A stretch of DNA of 10,292 bases from CAJWPI01 sp964571215 (lineage in GTDB: Bacteria; Pseudomonadota; Gammaproteobacteria; Magnimaribacterales; Magnimaribacteraceae). A program made the position numbers and the translations under genes. The notes under the pieces are model-generated. The model searched no databases and had not been told where the DNA came from. It saw only the letters and a list, made by a program, of their open reading frames with translations. Of this stretch, positions 1 through 6,818 are shown one piece after another. The stretch is taken from assembly GCA_964571215.1 (NCBI GenBank), contig CAZMZZ010000047.1:1-10292 (forward strand). The letters are read 5' to 3'. Position 1 is the stretch's first letter; each line of letters starts with the position of its first letter.

Positions 1-2
1 TA

Positions 3-878
3 TTAAGTATTTTTCGTATTCAAAAGCCTCTTTGGAGATACTTTCAAGGGGATGTTTACCTGTCCTATACCTACGAATGAACCTTTTTCTTCGTAAATTC
101 TTATTATCTCTTTCTTTTCTAAGGGCTCATTATAGTCTACTGACAAGCCATTTCTAATCTTTTTTATATCTTCTACATTCAAATCAACTTTTGTAAGGTG
201 TTGTAACATCTCTTCAGGGGGAATTAGGAACTGCTTTAAAGTATCAATATTGATGAGATCAAGGTTGAGAAAATTGCTCTTAGACAAGTCACCTATTCTT
301 GTCCTGCGAAGTGATTTTACTGTTGCTACAGTACCTAATAGATCACCTAAAATTTCTGCAAGAGATCTTATGTAAGTACCTTTACTACATGATACTGTTA
401 AAATCACTGACTCTTCTTCAAGAGATTCAAGCTGAATAGAACTGATCAAAATTTTTCTTGCTTTTCTTTGTAAATAAATTCCTTTTCTTACCCAAGAATA
501 AAGAGGTTTTCCCTTTACTTTTAAAGCAGAATACATTGGAGGTGTTTGGAGTTGCTCTCCTATTAATGATTCCAATGCCTTATACAATTCTTTTTTTGTA
601 AAATTAAATTTATTTCTTAAAATTACCTCACCTTCTATATCGCCAGTTGTAGTTTTAACTCCAAATAAAACTTCAACCTTGTATTCCTTGGAAAGATCTG
701 AAATATAAGAAGTGAACTTAGTGGCCTCACCTATGCCTATCGGTAAAAGACCGCTCGCAAGTGGGTCCAAAGTACCACAATGACCAATCTTCTTATCAGT
801 AATTTTTTGCCTCAACTTGTATACACAAGCTGAAGAAGTTAAACCTTCAGGCTTATCAATTATTAAAAAACCATTCAT
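3..878 (-). CDS. truB: tRNA pseudouridine(55) synthase TruB
   Basis: TruB converts uridine 55 in the T-loop of nearly all elongator tRNAs to pseudouridine and acts as a tRNA folding chaperone in the cytosol. The 291-residue protein is complete. It opens with NGFLIIDKPEGLTS, has the catalytic block GHCGTLDPLASGLLP at 32-46 with the nucleophile Asp38, then QTPPMYSALK at 111-120, CSKGTYIRSL at 164-173 and LRRTRIG at 190-196. The C-terminal part (about 235-290) fits the family's PUA-like tail. It is slightly shorter than the E. coli protein (314). The ATG lies 3 nt after the rbfA TAG stop and has no visible Shine-Dalgarno, so translation is probably coupled to rbfA. It is last of the nusA operon in this window; rpsO, expected next, would lie outside. 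Family assignment is very sure. Confidence 0.97.
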   Translation of the reverse strand: MNGFLIIDKPEGLTSSACVYKLRQKITDKKIGHCGTLDPLASGLLPIGIGEATKFTSYISDLSKEYKVEVLFGVKTTTGDIEGEVILRNKFNFTKKELYKALESLIGEQLQTPPMYSALKVKGKPLYSWVRKGIYLQRKARKILISSIQLESLEEESVILTVSCSKGTYIRSLAEILGDLLGTVATVKSLRRTRIGDLSKSNFLNLDLINIDTLKQFLIPPEEMLQHLTKVDLNVEDIKKIRNGLSVDYNEPLEKKEIIRIYEEKGSFVGIGQVNIPLKVSPKRLLNTKNT

Positions 879-881
879 ATG

Positions 882-1196
882 CTAAGAATGAAATTTATCC
901 GCTTCGAAGAAAAGTTCAGGTATTCTTTTGATTTCTAATCGTTTCCCTAACATGGTTCTAATAAAACCTTTAGCTTTATTTAAACCTATCAGAACTTCTT
1001 CTAATTCAGTCTCACTAAAGCTGTTGAAAGCAGAGAATAAAATAAAGGCTTTTTTGATATCTTTAGAGAGATCCACCCTAATGATAGTTAACCCTTTTAA
1101 CCTGGGGTCTTTTACATCTTTTTGTAAAATGAAAGAAACTTCCATTCTAATTTGATCAGAAAGCCTATCCGATCGATTAAAGTCTTGAGAATGCAT
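882..1196 (-). CDS. rbfA: 30S ribosome-binding factor RbfA, short C-terminus
   Basis: RbfA binds the immature 30S subunit near helix 1 of 16S rRNA and supports late 30S assembly and cold adaptation. The 104-residue protein shows the KH-like core: an N-terminal helix with RSDRLSDQI, then ILQKDVKDPRL (23-33), a beta strand with TIIRVDLSKD, the helix LIGLNKAKGFIR and GKRLEIKRIPELFF (84-97). I chose the ATG at 1194-1196, whose A is the last base of the infB stop (TGATG), over a TTG one codon upstream; the overlap points to translational coupling. Oddity: it ends about four residues after the IPELFF strand plus EAD, so the usual final segment (helix of type GxRIxxLL and tail, about 30 residues in E. 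coli, 133 total) is missing. TAG is followed after 3 nt by truB, leaving no room for the missing part. Confidence 0.93.
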   Translation of the reverse strand: MHSQDFNRSDRLSDQIRMEVSFILQKDVKDPRLKGLTIIRVDLSKDIKKAFILFSAFNSFSETELEEVLIGLNKAKGFIRTMLGKRLEIKRIPELFFEADKFHS

Positions 1197-3541
1197 CAAC
1201 TAAGCTTTCTTTGAATCTCTTTCTTATCAAAAACTTCAATTTTGTCACCAACTTTAACATCTGAATAATTTTCTATTCCTATTCCGCATTCAGTACCTGA
1301 TGCCACTTCAGAGGCGTCGTCTTTAAATCTTCTTAATGAATCTAATAAACCTTCAAAGATAACCACATCATCTCTAATTACTCTAACAAACTTATTTCTC
1401 TTTATTGTTCCTTCTATAACCATAGAACCTGCAATCAATCCAAACTGTGGTGATCTAAAAGTATTTTTAACCTCAGCTAACCCTAAAATCTCTTCTTTTA
1501 TCTCAGGCTCTAATTTACCTTCCACCAATTCCCTTATCATATCTAAAAGGTCATAAATTATGCTGGCATAGTAAATCTCAATCTCATTTTCTTCAGCCAT
1601 TTTTTTAGATGAAGAATCAGTCCTAACATTGAAACCTATAACGGAAGATTCTGTAGTAATAGCAAGATTTACGTCGTTCGCATTAATTCCGCCCACTGAA
1701 CCATGAATAATATTTACTTTTACTTCATCCGTATCCATGTTGTTTATAGATCCTGTAATGGCTTCTAAAGACCCATAAGTATCTACTTTTAATATCAAAT
1801 TTAAGGAAGAGGTGTTTGTGGAGTCTTTAGTAAAAAGATTTTCTAAATTTGCTGCTTGCTTACTAGAAAGTTTTGTTGCTCTTTGCTTATTGGCTCTCTC
1901 TGATGATATTTCTTTCGCCATCTTTTCATTAGAAACTACAACAAATTCTTCACCTGCTTTTGGAGGATTCTCTAAACCTGTAACTTGAACTGGAACAGAG
2001 GGTCCAGCTTCATCAATTTTTTTTCCATTCTCATCAAGTAAATTTCTAACTCTTTTAGTCTGATCACCAACCAAAATAATATCAGCAGATTGTAAGGTTC
2101 CTTTTTGAACCAGAACAGTGGCCACAGCTCCCTGACCTCTTTCTGTTGTTGAATCAAGAACTACCCCAGAAGCAGGACCTTTTCTATAGGATTTTAATTC
2201 AAGAACTTCTGCCTCTAAAAGTATTGCTTCAAGAAGTTCATCTATACCTTTTCCTGTTAATGCTGAGACAGGCATCATCTGAATTTTCCCACCCCATTCT
2301 TCTGCAACAATGTCTTTAGAAGACAATTCATTTTTTACTTTTTCTATATCTACACCATCCTTATCTATTTTATTAATGGCAACAACTATAGGAACATTAG
2401 CAGCTTTTGCATGGCTAATAGCTTCTTCTGTTTGAGGTTGAAGGCCATCATCAGCAGCAACTACCAAAACAACAATGTCTGTAGAATTGGCTCCTCTAGC
2501 CCTGACTTCAGTAAAGGCAGCATGGCCAGGGGTATCTATGAAAGTTATAGAATTGGAAGATATTTGCGCTCTATAGGCACCAATTTTTTGAGTAATTCCC
2601 CCTTGTTCTTGTTCAGCTATTTTTGCTTTCCTTATGTAATCAAGTAAAGTTGTTTTGCCATGGTCAACATGACCAAGAACTGAAACTACAGGATCCCTTG
2701 AAACTTCTTCTCCCTCGAAGGTGATAAGCTCTTTAAGCTGATCTTCTTCCTCTATAATTTTAGCTGACTCGGCCTTATGACCTAACTCTTCTGTCACCAA
2801 AATTGCCGTATCTTGGTCTAGAGTTTGATTTAGTGTTGCCATTACACCCATTTCCATCAGTCTTTTAACTACCTCTGAACTCTTAATAGTCAGTTCTTTA
2901 GCTAAATCACTAACTGTTATTGTTTCTGGAATTTGTATAGTCCTTATAACTGCATCAGTTGGTTTCTCAAATTGATGCTGAGGAGCCATTTGCTTATTTA
3001 AGAACTCTTCTCCCTCTAACTCCCTCTGTTCTTTTTTTGATACAGTCTCTTTATTTTTAATGCGTCTTTTGGTTTTACCTTTAGTTTCTGTCGCTTGAGC
3101 TACACTAGGTTTAGGAACGTCTTGAGATCTGGCTTTCTTTCTCTTTACTAAAGTTTTTTTCTCTATTTCTCTCTTTTTTTCTTCTTCTTTAGATTTTTTA
3201 GATTCTTCTCCAGCTAATCGCTTTCTTTCAATCTCATCAAAATTTGCAATAGAAGAATCTTCCAATTTATCTTTTTCTTTAGAAGGTGTTTTCTTTGCAA
3301 CTGTTTTCCTGTGAATTTTTACTACTTTTGAGGGTGACTCTGTGTCTTTTTTCTTAAGTGAAATAGTCTTCGAAGACCTCGATTGTTTTCTTATAAATTC
3401 AAGCAAAACTTTCTTGTCTTCTTCAGTTACTACATCTTTCTCTGATGAATGACTAAGACCTGCATCTTTCATTTGTACTAATAATTTAGTAACAGGAGTA
3501 CCTACAGCGTTAGCAAGGTTTTGTACAGTCAAATCAGCCAT
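1196..3541 (-). CDS. infB: Translation initiation factor IF-2
   Basis: IF-2 is the GTPase that brings fMet-tRNA to the 30S subunit and promotes 50S joining. The 781-residue protein starts with the IF2 N-terminal fold (ADLTVQNLANAVGTPVTKLL, 2-21), followed by a charged Lys/Glu linker (about 60-185), a second IF2N module (about 192-256, ending TEELGHKAE), then the G domain: G1 GHVDHGKTT 290-298, G2 GGITQKIGA 314-322, G3 DTPGHAAF 336-343, G4 NKID 390-393, G5 SAL 426-428. Domains II, III and the fMet-binding IV follow to EIQRKLS. It is shorter than E. coli IF2 (890), the difference lying in the linker. Start ATG is 20 nt after nusA with a weak GAGA as Shine-Dalgarno. Met185 (NKQMAPQ), at the linker end, is the sort of place an internal IF2-beta-like start could be, but I see no clear ribosome site. 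The stop overlaps the rbfA start. Confidence 0.98.
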   Translation of the reverse strand: MADLTVQNLANAVGTPVTKLLVQMKDAGLSHSSEKDVVTEEDKKVLLEFIRKQSRSSKTISLKKKDTESPSKVVKIHRKTVAKKTPSKEKDKLEDSSIANFDEIERKRLAGEESKKSKEEEKKREIEKKTLVKRKKARSQDVPKPSVAQATETKGKTKRRIKNKETVSKKEQRELEGEEFLNKQMAPQHQFEKPTDAVIRTIQIPETITVSDLAKELTIKSSEVVKRLMEMGVMATLNQTLDQDTAILVTEELGHKAESAKIIEEEDQLKELITFEGEEVSRDPVVSVLGHVDHGKTTLLDYIRKAKIAEQEQGGITQKIGAYRAQISSNSITFIDTPGHAAFTEVRARGANSTDIVVLVVAADDGLQPQTEEAISHAKAANVPIVVAINKIDKDGVDIEKVKNELSSKDIVAEEWGGKIQMMPVSALTGKGIDELLEAILLEAEVLELKSYRKGPASGVVLDSTTERGQGAVATVLVQKGTLQSADIILVGDQTKRVRNLLDENGKKIDEAGPSVPVQVTGLENPPKAGEEFVVVSNEKMAKEISSERANKQRATKLSSKQAANLENLFTKDSTNTSSLNLILKVDTYGSLEAITGSINNMDTDEVKVNIIHGSVGGINANDVNLAITTESSVIGFNVRTDSSSKKMAEENEIEIYYASIIYDLLDMIRELVEGKLEPEIKEEILGLAEVKNTFRSPQFGLIAGSMVIEGTIKRNKFVRVIRDDVVIFEGLLDSLRRFKDDASEVASGTECGIGIENYSDVKVGDKIEVFDKKEIQRKLS

Positions 3542-3561
3542 ATTATTCTCAAACTATTAAA

Positions 3562-5034
3562 CTATTCCTCAAACCAATGTTCTCTGGCTTTCATTATTAT
3601 ATTAGCTGCTTTTTCTTCATCGATTTCTATAAGCTCTACAAGTTCATCTACCGATTGTTCAGCTAAGTTCTCTCTATTTTTTATTCCTCGTTGATTCATT
3701 TCCATAGCTAAAGAAATATCTACTCCTTCCACTGATAATAAGTCTTCTTCAGAATCTTTAGCGTCAGCACTTATTTCCATAGCTAAAGCAAGAAGAGCTT
3801 CTTTAGACCTGTCAATTAATAGATCAGCTATCTCATTATCAAAACCTTCTATTGCTGAAAGATCTTCTGGGTTTGCAGAAGAAATTTGATCAAGGTTCTT
3901 ATATCCTTCATTAAATAATGTCTTAGCCAATCCTTCATCTACATCAAGATGTTCCATTAACATATTGAGAGAATTGCTATCCCCACCTTCTTTTTCAGAA
4001 GTATCTTCACTGTCAACTACATTTAACTTCCACCCCGTTAATTGACTACATAACCTAACATTTTGACCACTTTTGCCTATAGATTGAGCTAAAGTTTCTG
4101 TTGTAACAGATATATCCATAACCCCCTTCTCTTCATCAAGGACAATAGATGTTATGTCAGCTGGGCCCATTGCATTTATTAATAGTTGGGCTGGGTCATC
4201 GTCCCAGATAACAATATCAAGCCTTTCATTTCCTAGTTCACCGGAAACTGCCTGAACTCTAGATCCTCGCATACCCACACAAGCACCTACAGGATCTATC
4301 CTATTATCGTTGGTTTTTACTGCAATCTTTGTTCTTGAGCCTGCATCTCTTGCTATAGCCTTTATTTCAATTACATGTTCAGAAATTTCAGGTACCTCTA
4401 ATTTAAAAAGTTCGGTTACCATTTCTGGACATTTTCTACTTAAACACAGTTGAGAGCCTTTGTTTTCTCTCTCTTCTTCCTGTAAAACAGCTCTTATTCT
4501 GTCTCCAATCTTATACACATCCCCAGGAATAAGTTCATTTCTAGGTAATATTGCTTCAGCTGAATCTCCTAGGTCTATAATTAAGAATTCTCTAGTTACT
4601 TTTTTTACTGAACCATTCACTAGCTCTCCAATATAAGAGCGATATTGATCTACAATTTTTGCTCTTTCAGCTTCTCGAACCTTTTGAACGATAACTTGCC
4701 TAGCAGCTTGGGCTGCTATTCTTCCAAACTCGACATTATCTACCCTTTCTTTAATCATTGAACCTAGTGAAAGCTCATCATCGTCTTTAACTTCATCCAA
4801 CATTTTATGTATACCAGAATGTTCAAACTCTTCTTCCTCTACTACTTCCCAACATCTAAATGTTTTGTATTCCCCTGTCTCTCTATTTATATCCACTTCT
4901 ATATTTGAGGGTTCTTGATATCTTTTCTTGGTGGCTGTAGCTAAAGCTAGTTCTATAGCCTCAAATACAGAATCCTGAGAAATTCCTTTCTCTCCCGAAA
5001 CTGATTGAGCAACTAATAAGATTTCATTTTGCAT
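3562..5034 (-). CDS. nusA: Transcription termination/antitermination factor NusA
   Basis: NusA binds RNA polymerase and nascent RNA, and modulates pausing, intrinsic and Rho termination and antitermination. I place the start at the ATG of MQNEILLVAQ (490 residues; E. coli 495), matching the family N-terminus MNKEILLVVEAV. A TTG seven codons upstream lies inside rimP and adds residues the family lacks. The chosen ATG has GGGAGA 5 nt upstream and follows the rimP TGA by one base. Domains: polymerase-binding NTD 1-130, S1 about 135-200 (IGELVNGSVKKV, LSRKCPEM), KH1 with DPVGACVGMRGSRV 247-260, KH2 with AQSIGKSGQNVRL 316-328, and two acidic helix-hairpin-helix AR repeats (about 355-418 and 428-490) as in gammaproteobacterial NusA. 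Position in the metY-rimP-nusA-infB operon is the conserved one, and a terminator upstream of rimP could give it control over its own synthesis. Confidence 0.97.
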   Translation of the reverse strand: MQNEILLVAQSVSGEKGISQDSVFEAIELALATATKKRYQEPSNIEVDINRETGEYKTFRCWEVVEEEEFEHSGIHKMLDEVKDDDELSLGSMIKERVDNVEFGRIAAQAARQVIVQKVREAERAKIVDQYRSYIGELVNGSVKKVTREFLIIDLGDSAEAILPRNELIPGDVYKIGDRIRAVLQEEERENKGSQLCLSRKCPEMVTELFKLEVPEISEHVIEIKAIARDAGSRTKIAVKTNDNRIDPVGACVGMRGSRVQAVSGELGNERLDIVIWDDDPAQLLINAMGPADITSIVLDEEKGVMDISVTTETLAQSIGKSGQNVRLCSQLTGWKLNVVDSEDTSEKEGGDSNSLNMLMEHLDVDEGLAKTLFNEGYKNLDQISSANPEDLSAIEGFDNEIADLLIDRSKEALLALAMEISADAKDSEEDLLSVEGVDISLAMEMNQRGIKNRENLAEQSVDELVELIEIDEEKAANIIMKAREHWFEE

Positions 5035-5035
5035 A

Positions 5036-5488
5036 TCATTCTCCCATAAATTCAAGATTTGCTTTTTGAACAGACTGAAATGGAATTACAAATCTTTCCT
5101 CGTTTTCTTCTAAAACCAAATGTTGTTTGTTGGCATTAATCAATTTACCCTTCTTTGTTTTATATTTTTGATTATCTTCTATATAACGAACTTTAAGATT
5201 ACTTCCTATAAAACTTAGATATTGTTTATTTTTAAAAAATTTTCTTTCTAAGCCTGGCGATGAAACCTCTAAAAAGTAATTTTCTGTGGAAGAAAATGAA
5301 GTTTCCAAAACTTTACTAATATGTTTACTAATTCTTTCGCAATCATTTATTGAAACTCCCTCATCTTTATCAATATATATAGTAATAGTCTTATTCCTAG
5401 GTCTTCCGCTAAATTCTACACCCCACAAAATACACCCTAAAGACTCTATATCTTTCTCTATCAACTCCTCTATGTAACTAGAATTCAT
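5036..5488 (-). CDS. rimP: Ribosome maturation factor RimP
   Basis: RimP assists 30S subunit maturation, acting early on the 3' head region around S19. The 150-residue length equals the E. coli protein. The N-terminal alpha/beta domain (about 1-82) holds IYIDKDEGVSINDCERIS (a family hallmark, near 37-54) and LEVSSPGLER at 73-82; the C-terminal SH3-like domain runs about 85-150. The ATG has a strong AGGAGAG Shine-Dalgarno and is the first protein gene after the initiator tRNA and its terminator, as in E. coli. Its stop codon TGA lies one base before nusA, and the nusA ribosome site is inside its last codons, so the two are likely co-translated. Identity is firm from motif, length and context. 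Confidence 0.96.
   Translation of the reverse strand: MNSSYIEELIEKDIESLGCILWGVEFSGRPRNKTITIYIDKDEGVSINDCERISKHISKVLETSFSSTENYFLEVSSPGLERKFFKNKQYLSFIGSNLKVRYIEDNQKYKTKKGKLINANKQHLVLEENEERFVIPFQSVQKANLEFMGE
5040..5045 (-). promoter_or_regulatory. Ribosome binding site of nusA (decides its start)
   Basis: GGGAGA on the minus strand, within the last codons of rimP, sits 5 nt ahead of the ATG that gives the NusA N-terminus MQNEILL. It supports that ATG over the upstream in-frame TTG. Confidence 0.75.
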
Positions 5489-5492
5489 AACT

Positions 5493-5499
5493 CTCTCCT
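5493..5499 (-). promoter_or_regulatory. Ribosome binding site of rimP
   Basis: AGGAGAG on the minus strand lies 4 nt before the rimP ATG and is the best Shine-Dalgarno in the window. It comes just after the U-tract of the terminator, so ribosomes can load only on transcripts that read through. Confidence 0.75.
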
Positions 5500-5502
5500 A
5501 GC

Positions 5503-5525
5503 AAAAAAGCCCATATAGGGCCTTT
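5503..5525 (-). terminator. Intrinsic terminator/attenuator between tRNA-fMet and rimP
   Basis: On the minus strand the RNA forms an 8-bp stem: AAAGGCCC pairs with GGGCUUUU (four G-C pairs, one G.U, three A-U) around a UAUAU loop. The stem's 3' arm runs into a U6 tract (5508-5503). This is a textbook Rho-independent terminator. It begins 2-3 nt after the encoded CCA of tRNA-fMet and ends 14 nt before the rimP ATG. It would release much of the transcription as tRNA alone and let a fraction pass into rimP-nusA-infB. Because NusA enhances pausing and termination at such hairpins, and the E. coli nusA operon is known to be under NusA feedback, an attenuator role is a reasonable inference. Confidence 0.85.
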
Positions 5526-5527
5526 CT

Positions 5528-5604
<77 letters not shown>

Positions 5605-5617
5605 ATAAAGCTCGCGA

Positions 5618-5646
5618 AGTATAGGTTGGCAATCCTGTGGCGTCAA
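5618..5646 (-). promoter_or_regulatory. Sigma70 promoter of the tRNA-fMet/rimP-nusA-infB operon
   Basis: Minus strand: -35 TTGACG (5646-5641), a 17-nt spacer and -10 TATACT (5623-5618), each matching the sigma70 consensus at five of six positions. The segment after the -10 (TCGCGAGC) is GC-rich, like the discriminators of stable-RNA promoters under ppGpp control. Transcription should start near 5611, about 7 nt before the tRNA 5' end. It lies in the 52-nt space between the two tRNA genes, the same arrangement as the metY promoter of E. coli. Confidence 0.88.
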
Positions 5647-5656
5647 CGTAAAACCT

Positions 5657-5743
5657 TGGTGCCGAAGAGAGGATTCGAACCTCCACGGGCAAAAGCCCAC
5701 TACCCCCTCAAGGTAGCGTGTCTACCAATTCCACCACTTCGGC
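5657..5743 (-). tRNA. leuU: tRNA-Leu (anticodon GAG)
   Basis: An 87-nt class II tRNA with encoded CCA. Acceptor GCCGAAG pairs with CTTCGGC, discriminator A73 as in leucine tRNAs. Anticodon arm CTACC-TTGAGGG-GGTAG gives GAG, reading CUU and CUC. The long variable arm is TGGGC-TTTT-GCCCA and the T arm GGAGG-TTCGAAT-CCTCT. The D-arm region GGTGGAATTGGTAGACAC is nearly the same as in E. coli leuU, which likewise follows secG. It begins 7 nt after the secG stop with no promoter in between, so it must be cut out of the upstream mRNA. Confidence 0.97.
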
Positions 5744-5750
5744 TAATTTA

Positions 5751-6059
5751 TTAGTCCGAATCACTATCAGGAAGTTCGCCTACCTGTATAGGACTGGAAT
5801 TGTCACTTTCTATAAGCAACTCTTCGCTTGGACTTTTTGATTGCAAAGTAATAACAAGACTTAAAGTTAGAAAAACAGTAGCCAAAACTGCTGTTACTTT
5901 GGATAAAGGACTAAAACCACTGCTTGGACCAAACATTGTATTGCTGGCCCCTCCTCCAAAAGCACTCCCAATATCTGAGCCTTTACTTTGCTGCAAAAGT
6001 ATTAAAATTACTAAAACTACTGCTACAAGTATGTAAAGAAATATAAGTAAAGTTTTCAT
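5751..6059 (-). CDS. secG: Protein translocase subunit SecG
   Basis: SecG is the auxiliary inner-membrane subunit of SecYEG and assists SecA-driven protein export. The 102-residue protein (E. coli 110) has two membrane helices, about 3-22 and 54-72. Between them lies the family loop LLQQSKGSDIGSAFGGGAS (21-39), followed by TMFGPSSG and LSKVTAVLATVF. The tail after 75 is acidic and Ser/Asp-rich (ending PDSDSD) and poorly conserved. The ATG is 9 nt after tpiA; the spacer is a run of seven A's plus GA, only a weak ribosome site. Placement between tpiA and tRNA-Leu agrees with the gammaproteobacterial secG-leuU pair. Confidence 0.95.
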   Translation of the reverse strand: MKTLLIFLYILVAVVLVILILLQQSKGSDIGSAFGGGASNTMFGPSSGFSPLSKVTAVLATVFLTLSLVITLQSKSPSEELLIESDNSSPIQVGELPDSDSD

Positions 6060-6068
6060 TCTTTTTTT

Positions 6069-6815
6069 CTATAAATTTAGAGATATTTCCGCTATCTCAG
6101 AAAATTCTGTAGCTCGTAAAGACGCTCCTCCTATTAAAAGTCCGTCAACATACTGAGTTTTAATTATGTTCTCAACATTTGAAGCATCTATACTACCACC
6201 ATAGGCTATAGGAATATCACTATTTATTGAAACTAGATTCTTTAATTCCTTCTTAATTGTGGCATGAACATCACTAATATATTCAGGAGTGGCATTATTA
6301 CCACTACCAATAGCCCAAATTGGTTCATAAGCTACCATAAGATTATCTGGATTAAGGCCCTTTAAAACACTCAATTGATCAATAATTCTCTTAGTTGTAC
6401 TACCTGATTCTTTCTCTGAAGAATTTTCACCAACACAATAAATAACTTTAATATTACTTGATAATGCTGAATTTAACTTTTCAGTAATAATACCTTCTTC
6501 TTTGAAATTTATTCTTCTCTCAGAATGACCGATAATGACAAAGTTACACCCAAGATCTTTAAGCATAGCTGCTGAAATACCGCCTGTTAGTGAATTGCTA
6601 GAATGAGCATCTACGTCTTGAGTTCCTAAAAGTAATTTGCTGTTTGATTTAGATATTAGATACGATGCATCAGAAAAATAACAAATAGGAGGACAAAATA
6701 AGCATTCTTTTTGAAGTTCTTTGGGTATATTTCGTTGAATTTCTTCTAACCATTCTTCAACTTCCTTGTAAGACCCATTCATCTTCCAGTTTGCTATTAA
6801 CTTAGGAAAATCCAT
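6069..6815 (-). CDS. tpiA: Triose-phosphate isomerase
   Basis: TpiA interconverts dihydroxyacetone phosphate and glyceraldehyde 3-phosphate in glycolysis and gluconeogenesis. The 248-residue protein (family about 250) has ANWKMNG with Asn9 and Lys11, the electrophilic His97 in GHSERR (96-101), the general base Glu164 in AYEPIWAIGSG (162-172, including mobile loop 6), and phosphate-gripping YGGS (205-208) and LLIGGASL (226-233). All catalytic residues are present. Oddity: the dimer-interface segment normally GAFTGE(I/T)S reads NSLTGGIS (74-81), so a near-invariant Glu is Gly79; the Thr that reaches into the partner's active site (Thr77) is kept. ATG is 3 nt after the glmM stop. Location between glmM and secG is common in gammaproteobacteria, though not in E. 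coli itself. Confidence 0.97.
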   Translation of the reverse strand: MDFPKLIANWKMNGSYKEVEEWLEEIQRNIPKELQKECLFCPPICYFSDASYLISKSNSKLLLGTQDVDAHSSNSLTGGISAAMLKDLGCNFVIIGHSERRINFKEEGIITEKLNSALSSNIKVIYCVGENSSEKESGSTTKRIIDQLSVLKGLNPDNLMVAYEPIWAIGSGNNATPEYISDVHATIKKELKNLVSINSDIPIAYGGSIDASNVENIIKTQYVDGLLIGGASLRATEFSEIAEISLNL

Positions 6816-6818
6816 GAT

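Noticed and set aside
882..884. Frameshift or sequencing error cutting rbfA short
   Set aside because: No continuation of the missing helix is seen in any frame; truB begins 3 nt later, so the short end looks native.
1197..1199. TTG as start of rbfA
   Set aside because: The next codon is ATG, overlaps the infB stop as TGATG and is the simpler start; TTG would add one residue only.
1972..2157. 61-codon same-strand open frame inside infB
   Set aside because: Out-of-frame shadow of the conserved IF-2 coding sequence with no independent signal.
5035..5055. Upstream TTG start for nusA adding seven residues
   Set aside because: The residues are absent from the family, overlap rimP, and the ATG at 5034 has GGGAGA at good spacing.
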